Source of the DNA: an uncultured Collinsella sp.
GTDB lineage: Bacteria > Actinomycetota > Coriobacteriia > Coriobacteriales > Coriobacteriaceae
Assembly (NCBI GenBank): GCA_902491895.1
Contig: CABUJH010000027.1
Span: forward strand, 1 to 25,700
Direction of reading: 5' to 3'
DNA length: 25,700 nt
Positions 9,005 to 15,892 of the stretch are shown one piece after another; the first letter of the stretch is position 1, and every line of letters starts with the position of its first letter. Under the pieces are notes generated by a model. It was not told the DNA's origin, ran no database searches, and saw nothing but the letters and a program-made list of their open reading frames with translations. The translations under genes and the position numbers were made by a program.

Positions 9005-9038
9005 AATCGAGGCGCTCCGGAAAGGGCGCCTCGATTTG
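9005..9038 (+). terminator. Rho-independent terminator of clpC
   Basis: A perfect 11-bp stem pairs 9005-9015 with 9026-9036, extendable by two pairs. It is followed by a short T-stretch. It lies 25 bases after the clpC stop. Confidence 0.8.
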
Positions 9039-9193
9039 TAGAGCTGCGGAAGTTGTGGCCGTTACGCTATACGGTCCACCGTTAGCCGATGATGCGAGGG
9101 CGCTCGGCGTTTTCGACTGGTTTATGCACGCAAAGTCTGGGAATATACAAGTCGCATGTCTTACTGTCTAACCAGTTGCGCCAAGGAGGCACC

Positions 9194-10651
9194 ATGGACT
9201 ACAAGATTACCGGCTACGAGCCCGCCCAGCTGTTCCATTTCTTTGAGGAGGTCAGCGCGATCCCCCGTGGGTCTGGCAACGAGAAGGGCATCAGCGATTT
9301 CCTGGTCGCGTTTGCCAAGGAGCGCGGTCTCGATGTGTATCAGGACGAGGTCTACAACGTCATCATTCGCAAGCCCGCATCTGCCGGCGCCGAGAATGCC
9401 CCGACCGTGATGCTGCAGGGCCACATCGACATGGTGTGCGACAAGCTGGGCTCCGTTGAGCACGACTTTACGACTGATGGTATCGACCTGGTCGTCAAGG
9501 ACGGCGTCCTCACCGCTAACGGTACCACTCTGGGCGCCGACAACGGTATTGCCGTCGCTCTGATGCTCACTGTTCTCGATGACGATTCGATCGTTCACCC
9601 CGCCCTCGAGTGCGTATTCACCACCGACGAGGAGACTGGCCTGGTTGGCGCCGAGACGCTCGACAAGTCCCAGATTAGCGCCCGCACCATGATTAACCTT
9701 GACTCCGAGGAAGAGGGCGTTGCCACCGTCAGTTGCGCCGGCGGCGTCGTCGTTACCTACACCTGCCCGATCGTGCGCGAGCATAAGACCGGTAGCACCC
9801 TCACGCTCGACATCTCCGGCCTGCTGGGTGGTCACTCCGGCAGCGATATCCACCTGGAGCGCGGCAACGGCAACCTCATCATGGCCCGCATCATCGACCG
9901 CCTGATGGTTGCCGGCGAGCCCGCCATCGTTAGCTTTAACGGCGGCACCAAGGACAACGCCATCAACCGTGAGTGCAAGGCCGAGCTGGTCTACGCTGAT
10001 CACGCTGCCGCCGAGGCCGCGGCCCAGATCGCAAAGGGCATCATCGCCGACGTCACTGCCGAGCTCGAGGTCTTCGACCCCGGCTTTACCTGCACCGTCG
10101 AGATTGCCGATAACGCTGAGGTCGAGGCTATGGACCAGAAGTCCGCGCTTGCCCTCATCCGCGCCCTGCGTCTTGCCCCTAACGGCGTGATTCGCCGCAA
10201 CGTCGCCACCGACGGCTCCGTCGAGGTTTCCTCCAACATCGGTGTGGTTGCCACCTCTGACGACCAGGTCAAGATTATGCTGTCCCCGCGCTCCTCGATC
10301 ACCTCGCTGCAGAACGAGTTCAAGGACCGCCTGCAGACGCTCGCCGATGTCCTGGGCTTCGACGCCAAGTTTGAGTTCGAGTATCCCGGCTGGAGCTATG
10401 CCGAGCATTCGCCGGTCCGCGACGTCTTTGTCGAGAGCTATCGCGAGCTCTTTGGCTCCGAGCTGCGCATCGAGTCCATTCACGCCGGCCTTGAGTGCGG
10501 CCTGTTTGCCGAGGCCCTGCACGGCCTGGACGCCATCGCCGTGGGCCCGACGCTCTCCGATGTCCACACTCCGGACGAGAGCATGAAGCTTGCTTCTGCC
10601 GAGCGCTTCTACGAGCTGCTCATCGACGTCCTCAAGCGCCTCGCTGCGTAA
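9194..10651 (+). CDS. pepD: Aminoacyl-histidine dipeptidase (PepD-like, peptidase M20 family)
   Basis: The protein has 485 residues, matching the PepD/carnosinase-like family, and is a cytosolic di-zinc dipeptidase that cleaves Xaa-His and similar dipeptides. Visible motifs are the N-terminal FFEEVSAIPRGSGNE, metal site GHIDMV near residue 78, LGADNGI near 114 with a bridging Asp, catalytic TDEETG near 144, metal-binding LDSEEEG near 170, lid-domain GGHSGSDIHLERGN near 215, and the final ligand region HAGLECG near 430. All expected catalytic residues are present. The ATG at 9194 follows AAGGAGG at 9183-9189; longer in-frame starts up to 9089 have no such site. The gene stands alone between two terminators. 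A weak promoter-like TTATGC, 16 bases, TATACA lies at 9122-9149. It is not part of the clpC-disA gene order in other lineages, so it is an insertion. Confidence 0.95.
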   Translation: MDYKITGYEPAQLFHFFEEVSAIPRGSGNEKGISDFLVAFAKERGLDVYQDEVYNVIIRKPASAGAENAPTVMLQGHIDMVCDKLGSVEHDFTTDGIDLVVKDGVLTANGTTLGADNGIAVALMLTVLDDDSIVHPALECVFTTDEETGLVGAETLDKSQISARTMINLDSEEEGVATVSCAGGVVVTYTCPIVREHKTGSTLTLDISGLLGGHSGSDIHLERGNGNLIMARIIDRLMVAGEPAIVSFNGGTKDNAINRECKAELVYADHAAAEAAAQIAKGIIADVTAELEVFDPGFTCTVEIADNAEVEAMDQKSALALIRALRLAPNGVIRRNVATDGSVEVSSNIGVVATSDDQVKIMLSPRSSITSLQNEFKDRLQTLADVLGFDAKFEFEYPGWSYAEHSPVRDVFVESYRELFGSELRIESIHAGLECGLFAEALHGLDAIAVGPTLSDVHTPDESMKLASAERFYELLIDVLKRLAA

Positions 10652-10657
10652 AGGTTG

Positions 10658-10688
10658 CGCTAGCAGCAGTTCGAGCCACGTGCTAGCG
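10658..10688 (+). repeat. 8-bp perfect inverted repeat after pepD
   Basis: CGCTAGCA at 10658-10665 pairs with TGCTAGCG at 10681-10688. There is no T-run. It lies directly before the true terminator at 10707-10751 and probably forms an extra hairpin at the mRNA 3' end. Confidence 0.4.
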
Positions 10689-10706
10689 GATTGCAAATGA
10701 CATTAC

Positions 10707-10751
10707 GAGAGGGGACATCCGAGCTTTTGCGACGGGTGTCCCCTCTCTTTT
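10707..10751 (+). terminator. Rho-independent terminator of pepD, at the convergent junction with hipA
   Basis: A 14-bp stem pairs 10707-10720 with 10734-10747 (one G-U pair). TTTT follows at 10748-10751. The minus-strand hipA stop lies 28 bases beyond. The reverse side of the stem lacks a T-run, so the hairpin serves pepD best. Confidence 0.85.
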
Positions 10752-10778
10752 GTTTGATAATTGCGAAATTAAGGCCAC

Positions 10779-12083
10779 CTAGTCCATTTCTGCCTTGATG
10801 AGGTCGAGGGTGCGCTGGCAGTTTTCGCGGACGGGGCCGAGCATATGCTCGCGCAGGTCCGCCATGCCGGGCAGATCGGCGTATTCGTCCATGACCTCTT
10901 CCATGCAAATGGGCACTTCGTAGGCGAGGTCCATCATGGTCGCAAAGCAAAACTTCTCGGATAGCCCGGCATCGGTAAGCGCCGCCTCCAGCACGGGGTC
11001 GCCCATACCGTGGTATCGGCGGATAGCGCCTGGACCGATGCGCCCCACACGATTTTCGCCGCCAACGCTCATGGCAAGGCGCGCCCGGCGGCGCATGCGC
11101 TCATACGCCAAACCCGACGCGACATCGTACATTCGAGCCATCATGGCTGCGCCGTCGTTTCCAAGGAGCAGGGAATAGTTTTTCGCGTGCGCATCCGGTG
11201 CGCCGATAATGGCGTTGAAGAACAGTATCTGCGTAAACAGATACAGGTTAAGTTGATGGTGGCTCGTATTTACGAGGAGCTCTTGAATGTCGCGGGTGGT
11301 CGGGCCGCCGTCTGCTGTGTACTTTTGGGCGGGCATCACCCCAAGTGCCTGACAGAGGTCTTCTTGATGTAGGCGCCTGATCATTCCGTCTTCGACTTTC
11401 ACGCGGTCATAGCGCTCAACAATGAGGGCAGGTTCGTCCTCAAACATACGATATTCGACGTTTGCCGTTGCGATACCGGCGCGCTGGGCGCTTTTCATGC
11501 AGACAAACTCATTGAGAGCCTCGAGTTTAAATCCGATAACGCCATTTTTGAAAATATGCGTTGTGGGCGAGGAGCCCATGCATTCGCACCAGCGGCCGTT
11601 TATGAACGCGAGCGCGAACTTGCCCTGGTTGCCTCCAAGTGACCAACTTTCATCTAGACCCATCCACGATGCATCGCGGTCATCTCTGATCGACTTGAGA
11701 CGGAGAGCAATTTCGTGGTCGTCTATAGGGCGGTAGTCGCCAGCGCGATGCAGGACGGCGTCGGCATCTTCTTCGGCACAAAACTGCACTCCGCCCGGAC
11801 AGTCGAGTCCGATATGGCTGAGCAACGCAACGGGATTGTTGGGCCTAACGTTGAATTCGGCGGCAATCGCTTTTCGTTGGTCCTCGCTGTCGGGTAGAAG
11901 GCCAAACAAGTACGGATTCATGACCTGTTGGCCGTATGTGCGATTTGATACGGGTATGTTGGTCGATAGGGTTGGCCCGTCATAGTCATGATCGTAGGTA
12001 AAGCTGATAAGACCGTTCTCATCTTGCGTGAGCGTTCCCGCAGGTACGCCGCAAATAATGGTCCGAAGTGATGTTCTGGCCAT
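10779..12083 (-). CDS. hipA: HipA-family serine/threonine kinase toxin
   Basis: The protein has 434 residues, full length for HipA. In Escherichia coli, HipA phosphorylates glutamyl-tRNA synthetase and causes growth arrest and persistence; the target here is unknown. The N-subdomain carries GLLPDSE (61-67) and LLSHIGLDCPGGVQF (88-102), both characteristic. The glycine-rich P-loop-like motif SLGGNQGKFAL (148-158) places a serine where the autophosphorylated Ser150 of E. coli HipA lies. The catalytic loop DAHAKNYSLLL (297-307) supplies Asp297 and Asn302, and MYDVASGL (318-325) supplies the magnesium-binding Asp. The kinase therefore looks intact. It starts 3 bases after the hipB stop and has AAGGGA upstream, so the two are co-translated. 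The pair interrupts the clpC-disA gene order, suggesting horizontal acquisition. Confidence 0.94.
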   Translation of the reverse strand: MARTSLRTIICGVPAGTLTQDENGLISFTYDHDYDGPTLSTNIPVSNRTYGQQVMNPYLFGLLPDSEDQRKAIAAEFNVRPNNPVALLSHIGLDCPGGVQFCAEEDADAVLHRAGDYRPIDDHEIALRLKSIRDDRDASWMGLDESWSLGGNQGKFALAFINGRWCECMGSSPTTHIFKNGVIGFKLEALNEFVCMKSAQRAGIATANVEYRMFEDEPALIVERYDRVKVEDGMIRRLHQEDLCQALGVMPAQKYTADGGPTTRDIQELLVNTSHHQLNLYLFTQILFFNAIIGAPDAHAKNYSLLLGNDGAAMMARMYDVASGLAYERMRRRARLAMSVGGENRVGRIGPGAIRRYHGMGDPVLEAALTDAGLSEKFCFATMMDLAYEVPICMEEVMDEYADLPGMADLREHMLGPVRENCQRTLDLIKAEMD

Positions 12084-12086
12084 TGG

Positions 12087-12557
12087 CTATTTCCCTTCGG
12101 GCTTGGTTTGGTTAGATGCGTTTGCGGCAATCGAGACTCCGAGATTGGACATGGCGAAATCGGCGAAGGCCCTGTCGTAGAGCTCGGACGTAAAGGGGAC
12201 ATCTGCGAGAGCCGGAACGGCTGCGCTGCGACGGTTGCGATGGTGAAAACGTTGAGCGTGATGGCGCCTGGGGGTACTACGAGGTTGCAAATCAGCATGC
12301 GGGGCGTCGACTGGTTGCTCGTTTTTCGATTCGTCGATATCCCCTTGAGCGGCGAGCGCCAGTCCAAGAGCACCGAAAACTGCCAGCAGCTTGTCGAGCC
12401 GAATGCCCGTGGCATCTCCCAGCTCGAGCGATGCGAGCAGGCGCTCCGAAACACCGGCTTTTTTAGCGAGGACGGCACGGGTGATCCCTTGCGCCTCGCG
12501 TGCCTGACGCACGTAGATGCCAGCTTGGCGCGGTGTGGTGATGGGAAGGATATCCAC
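12087..12557 (-). CDS. hipB: HipB-like antitoxin, XRE-type HTH with a long C-terminal extension
   Basis: The protein has 156 residues. The first about 75 form an XRE/Cro helix-turn-helix (VRQAREAQGITRAVLAKKAG, then VSERLLASLELGDATGIRLDKLLAVFGALGLAL), as in HipB. The remaining about 80 residues are charged, histidine/arginine-rich and likely disordered, ending NQTKPEGK. Classical HipB is about 88 residues, so this is nearly twice as long. The start is GTG at 12555-12557 with AGGAG upstream. It would bind and silence HipA and repress the operon through the inverted repeat at 12573-12613. The His/Arg-rich middle (RSTPRRHHAQRFHHRNRRS) may reflect a frame change within a formerly different sequence, but the frame stays open to the hipA junction. 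Confidence 0.87.
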   Translation of the reverse strand: MDILPITTPRQAGIYVRQAREAQGITRAVLAKKAGVSERLLASLELGDATGIRLDKLLAVFGALGLALAAQGDIDESKNEQPVDAPHADLQPRSTPRRHHAQRFHHRNRRSAAVPALADVPFTSELYDRAFADFAMSNLGVSIAANASNQTKPEGK

Positions 12558-12572
12558 GGCGATCTCCTAACG

Positions 12573-12613
12573 TGCAGACTTTTGCATATCAGTATGACAT
12601 GCAAAAGTCTGCA
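12573..12613. promoter_or_regulatory. hipBA operator, a 15-bp perfect inverted repeat
   Basis: TGCAGACTTTTGCAT at 12573-12587 is the exact reverse complement of ATGCAAAAGTCTGCA at 12599-12613, with an 11-base spacer. It lies 16 bases upstream of the hipB start codon, where hip operators sit. A third near copy (ATGCAAAACTCTGCA, one mismatch) lies at 12626-12640, inside the mntP terminator. The hipBA promoter must lie within or next to these sites, but no clear hexamer pair stands out. Confidence 0.8.
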
Positions 12614-12614
12614 T

Positions 12615-12648
12615 GAAAAGGCCTCATGCAAAACTCTGCATGAGGCCT
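12615..12648 (-). terminator. Rho-independent terminator of mntP that carries a hip-operator-like half-site
   Basis: A perfect 12-bp stem pairs 12619-12630 with 12637-12648 around a 6-base loop. On the minus strand it is followed by TTTT (complement of 12616-12619, so the first T overlaps the stem end). It lies about 30 bases after the mntP stop and directly before the hipBA operator. Confidence 0.75.
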
Positions 12649-12677
12649 CATACGGACGTTTAGTTTTGAAGGGTGTT

Positions 12678-13262
12678 TTACAGCACCAAAATCCCCAGGT
12701 GCTCCAGCAAAATCTTGAGGCCGATGAGGATGAGCACGACGCCGCCCACGATGGTGGCGGGTTTTTCGTAGCGCTCGCCAAAGGTGTGGCCGATCGCTAC
12801 GCCGGCGACGGAGAAGATAAACGTTGTGACTCCGATAAGCGATACAGCGGGAACGATGTCAACCGAGAGCGCAGCAAATGAGATGCCCACGGCCAGGGCG
12901 TCGATTGAGGTGGCGATAGCCAGAATCAGGTACTCACCCAGGTCAATCTTTTCGGCATCCTTGCCGTCGCTCTCGTCCTCATCCTCGTCTTCGGTAAAGG
13001 CCTCCCACAGCATTTTGCCGCCGATAAAGGCCAAAAGGATAAAGGCGATCCAATGGTCGATGGGTCCGATGATGCTCATGAATTGACTGCCGAGCGCCCA
13101 TCCGATTACGGGCATGCCGGCCTGGAAGCCGCCAAAGAACAGGCCGAGCACTACGGCGACCTTAAGGTTGATCTTCTTCATGCCAAGGCCCTTGCAGATG
13201 GATACGGCAAAGGCGTCCATCGAAAGGCCGATAGCGAGCAATACGAGCTCTGCGAGTCCCAT
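12678..13262 (-). CDS. mntP: Manganese efflux pump MntP
   Basis: The protein has 194 residues with six hydrophobic segments, as in MntP (YebN). It exports Mn2+ across the cytoplasmic membrane. Conserved acidic motifs sit in the first helix of each half: LLAIGLSMDAFAVSICKG (near residue 7) and LAIATSIDALAVGISF (in the second half), with their membrane Asp residues. An acidic cytoplasmic loop, TEDEDEDESDGKD, lies between the halves. The ATG at 13260-13262 with AAGGGAG upstream gives a normal N-terminus; a longer in-frame reading to 13415 would run through the riboswitch and is rejected. Transcription is expected to be switched on by manganese through the leader at 13315-13450. Confidence 0.94.
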   Translation of the reverse strand: MGLAELVLLAIGLSMDAFAVSICKGLGMKKINLKVAVVLGLFFGGFQAGMPVIGWALGSQFMSIIGPIDHWIAFILLAFIGGKMLWEAFTEDEDEDESDGKDAEKIDLGEYLILAIATSIDALAVGISFAALSVDIVPAVSLIGVTTFIFSVAGVAIGHTFGERYEKPATIVGGVVLILIGLKILLEHLGILVL

Positions 13263-13314
13263 AGTCTGGCTCCCTTTCTGCGGGCGGGCCCGCGTGTACC
13301 TCTTGGGGGAGTAA

Positions 13315-13450
13315 CAAAAAAGACCCGTGGCGTACGCGTTGTGCGCACAGCCACGAGTCTCGTTCATTAAGGCAAGCCAGACCGCATCGGCCAGTATGTT
13401 GACTTGCCGCGCCACCGGAGGCGAACCCGGTCACGCGACTACTCCCTCAT
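13315..13450 (-). promoter_or_regulatory. yybP-ykoY manganese riboswitch with intrinsic terminator, controlling mntP
   Basis: Read on the minus strand, the leader begins with GGGAGTAG near 13446. It contains a GGCAAG/CTTGCC helix and CAACATACT, and ends the aptamer with GAACGAGAC. These match the conserved features of yybP-ykoY aptamers. An expression platform follows at once: an 11-bp stem (13350-13360 with 13321-13331, one G-U pair) that starts in the GAGAC strand, then TTTTTT (complement of 13315-13320). Mn2+ binding should hold the GAGAC strand in the aptamer and prevent termination, so this is an ON switch. MntP is a classic target of this family. Confidence 0.86.
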
Positions 13451-13609
13451 TTATGCGAATCCCGATGCTACCACATAAGCAGCTCATTTGGATTGGGGCT
13501 CTCAGCTGTGTTCGCTCATTCTGTAAGCATCGGATTTTGCGGGCGTCACAGGGGCAAACCGTGAGAAACTTATTGACGTTTATGGAGCGTATACGATGGG
13601 AGCGATGCC

Positions 13610-14677
13610 TTGGATAAGAACGAGCTGCAAAAGCGTATGGAACAGGCCATTCGCCTGACGGCACCTGGCCAGCCGATCCGCACCGCCCTCGACATGATCA
13701 TTGCCGGTCACCTGGGTGCCCTTATCTGTGTCGGCGACACCGAAAACGTGCTCGCTGCCGGTAACGACGGCTTCCCGCTCAACATTTCGTTTACCTCGAA
13801 CCGCCTGTTCGAGCTTTCCAAGATGGACGGCGCCATCGTCATCGATGGCGACCTCACCCAGATCCTGCGCGCCAACTTCCACCTCAATCCCGATCCCTCG
13901 CTCGCCACGAGTGAGACGGGCATGCGTCACCGTACTGCCGCTCGCATGTCGGTGCTCACCGACGCCATCGTGATCTCGGTTTCGGCTCGTCGCGCCGTCG
14001 TTAACGTGTACGTTCACGGCAAGAGCTACGAGATCCAGCCCGTCACCACCATCATGAGCTCGGTCAACCAGCTCGTCGCCACGCTCCAGACTACCCGTCA
14101 GTCGCTCGACCGCTCCCTGCTGCGCCTGACGGCCCTCGAGCTCGACGACTACGTCACGCTCGCCGACATTACCGGTATTTTCTCGAGCTTCGAGATCATG
14201 CAGCAGGCAAAGACCGAGCTTAAGGATTGCATTGTCAAGCTGGGCAACCAGGGCAAGCTCGTGCAGATGCAGCTCGAGCAGCTCGCGGGCTCCAGCATGG
14301 ATACCGAATACGACTTGATGATCCGCGACTACGCAAGCGATTCCTCCGAGGCAAACGCCGAGAAGATCCGCGCCGAGCTGAGCCGCATGACGCCTAAGGA
14401 CCTGTCCGACCCGCAGCACGTGGCGGCAGTTCTGGGTTACGACGACCTGGACGAGGACTCCGTCATGACGCCGCTGGGCCTGCGCACGCTTTCGCGCGTG
14501 TCCGTCGTGCGCGACGGCGTGGCCGAGAAGATCGTCGACGAGTACGGCTCGCTGCAGGAGCTCATGGACGACATCAGCGAGGATCCGGAGCGCTTGGGCG
14601 ACTTTGGCGTCAACAACCCTGCCATTCTTGCGGACTCGCTGTACCGCATGAAGGGCACCAAACAGGGGAACGCATAA
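13610..14677 (+). CDS. disA: DNA integrity scanning protein DisA, a diadenylate cyclase
   Basis: The protein has 355 residues, the standard DisA length. It makes cyclic di-AMP from two ATP and scans DNA for branched structures. The N-terminal DAC domain shows DGA at 73-75 (MDGAIVIDGD) and RHRTA at 106-110, the two active-site motifs. A helical linker follows, then a C-terminal helix-hairpin-helix domain (about 285-345, with DISEDPERLGDFGVNNP). The start is TTG at 13610: the frame has a stop at 13574, no ATG or GTG lies between, and GGGAG sits 7 bases before the TTG. radA, the usual upstream partner, is absent and the riboswitch/mntP unit sits there, divergently. The stop overlaps the ispD start (TAATG). 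Confidence 0.96.
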   Translation: MDKNELQKRMEQAIRLTAPGQPIRTALDMIIAGHLGALICVGDTENVLAAGNDGFPLNISFTSNRLFELSKMDGAIVIDGDLTQILRANFHLNPDPSLATSETGMRHRTAARMSVLTDAIVISVSARRAVVNVYVHGKSYEIQPVTTIMSSVNQLVATLQTTRQSLDRSLLRLTALELDDYVTLADITGIFSSFEIMQQAKTELKDCIVKLGNQGKLVQMQLEQLAGSSMDTEYDLMIRDYASDSSEANAEKIRAELSRMTPKDLSDPQHVAAVLGYDDLDEDSVMTPLGLRTLSRVSVVRDGVAEKIVDEYGSLQELMDDISEDPERLGDFGVNNPAILADSLYRMKGTKQGNA

Positions 14678-15405
14678 TGGCGCCCGTGTGCGCCGTGGTC
14701 GTTGCCGGCGGCAGCGGCCAGCGCTTTGGAAATCCCGGCGGCAAGCAGCTCGTTAATGTGGCGGGCCGTCCGCTCATGAGCTGGTCCATCCGCGCGTTCG
14801 ATCGTAGCGATAAGGTCGGCCATATCGTCGTGGTTTGCCCTGCCGAGCGCCGTGCCGAGATGCGCCGCCTGGCCATCGACCCGTTTGACTATGACACGCC
14901 CATCAGCTTTGCCGATGCCGGCGATACCCGTCAGGATTCCACCCGTGCCGGCGTGCATGCGGTTCCGGCGGGTTTCGAATATGTCGCCATCCACGACGGC
15001 GCTCGTCCGCTCATTACGACCGAGGCCATCGACCACGCTATCGACGTGCTCGTGAGCGACCGTGCCCTCGACGGTGTCGTGTGCGGTCAGCCCGCGATCG
15101 ACACGCTCAAGATCGTTGACGGCGATAATATCGTCGAGACGCCGCCGCGTGAGCTCTACTGGGCAGCGCAGACGCCGCAGATCTTTAGCGTCGATGCTAT
15201 GAAGCGCGCCCACGCTGCAGCCATTGCCGAGGGCTTTATCGGTACCGATGATTCGTCGCTGGTCGAGCGCATGGGTGGGCGCGTCCGCTGCGTCCAGAGC
15301 CCACGCGATAACCTTAAGGTGACGGTGCCCGAGGACCTGCGTCCCGTAACCGCGATTCTGCTTGGCCGCATGGCCGAGGGAGAGGACCTTCCCCATGTTC
15401 AGTAA
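14677..15405 (+). CDS. ispD: 2-C-methyl-D-erythritol 4-phosphate cytidylyltransferase
   Basis: The protein has 242 residues. It performs the CTP-dependent third step of the MEP isoprenoid pathway, forming CDP-methylerythritol. The nucleotide-binding N-terminus AVVVAGGSGQRFG and its Lys (PGGKQLV) are present, with TRQDSTRAGV and the Asp-containing HDGARPL in the expected order. The ATG shares one base with the disA stop and has AGGGGAA upstream, so it is translationally coupled. It overlaps ispF by 11 bases at its 3' end. The enzyme between them in the pathway (IspE) is not in the window. Confidence 0.96.
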   Translation: MAPVCAVVVAGGSGQRFGNPGGKQLVNVAGRPLMSWSIRAFDRSDKVGHIVVVCPAERRAEMRRLAIDPFDYDTPISFADAGDTRQDSTRAGVHAVPAGFEYVAIHDGARPLITTEAIDHAIDVLVSDRALDGVVCGQPAIDTLKIVDGDNIVETPPRELYWAAQTPQIFSVDAMKRAHAAAIAEGFIGTDDSSLVERMGGRVRCVQSPRDNLKVTVPEDLRPVTAILLGRMAEGEDLPHVQ

Positions 15406-15889
15406 CCTGCGCATTGGCCATGGCTACGACGTTCACCGTCTGGTGGAGGGGCGTCGATGTATCATCGGCGGTGTCGACATTCCCTACGAGCGCGGCCTGC
15501 TGGGCCACTCGGATGCTGATGTGCTCGCGCACGCCTTGGCCGACGCCATTCTGGGCGCCTGCCGCGGGGGAGACATCGGCAAGCTATTCCCCGATACCGA
15601 CCCTGCCTACGAGGGCGCCGACTCGATGGTGCTGCTTGCCCGCGTAATGGACTATGCGCGTGAGCTGGGCTTTGAGTTTGTCGATGCCGACTGCACCATT
15701 GCCTGCCAGCAGCCTAAGATCACCCCGCATCGCGATGCCATGCGCGCCAACCTTGCCCATGCCCTGGGCGTTGACGTCGAAAACGTGGGCGTCGCCGCCA
15801 CTACGACCGAAAAGCTCGGTTGGGAAGGCCAGGGCGAGGGAATCGGCGCCTGGGCCGTTTGCCTGCTACAGAAAACCGTTAAGGAGTAA
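15395..15889 (+). CDS. ispF: 2-C-methyl-D-erythritol 2,4-cyclodiphosphate synthase
   Basis: The protein has 164 residues, the normal size for the trimeric, zinc-dependent cyclase of the MEP pathway. The metal ligands GYDVHR lie near the N-terminus, and LLGHSDADVLAHALADAILGA carries the third histidine. DIGKLFPDTDP and the C-terminal TTEKLGWEGQGEGIGAWAV are also conserved. The start ATG at 15395 lies inside the end of ispD, with GAGAGGA upstream; a longer in-frame reading from 15362 is only the ispD shadow. The gene ends 3 bases before cysS. Confidence 0.97.
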   Translation: MFSNLRIGHGYDVHRLVEGRRCIIGGVDIPYERGLLGHSDADVLAHALADAILGACRGGDIGKLFPDTDPAYEGADSMVLLARVMDYARELGFEFVDADCTIACQQPKITPHRDAMRANLAHALGVDVENVGVAATTTEKLGWEGQGEGIGAWAVCLLQKTVKE

Positions 15890-15892
15890 CGA

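Noticed and set aside
6409..9006. 865-codon minus-strand open frame opposite clpC
   Set aside because: It is a mirror of the ClpC coding frame caused by GC-rich third positions; its translation is low-complexity and matches no family, and clpC is unmistakable.
9161..10696. 511-codon minus-strand frame opposite pepD
   Set aside because: Shadow of the PepD frame with no ribosome site or recognisable domains.
12108..12881. 257-codon plus-strand frame across hipB, its operator and the mntP end
   Set aside because: It runs through the operator palindrome and terminator, lacks a ribosome site, and shows no domain; hipB and mntP are clear on the other strand.
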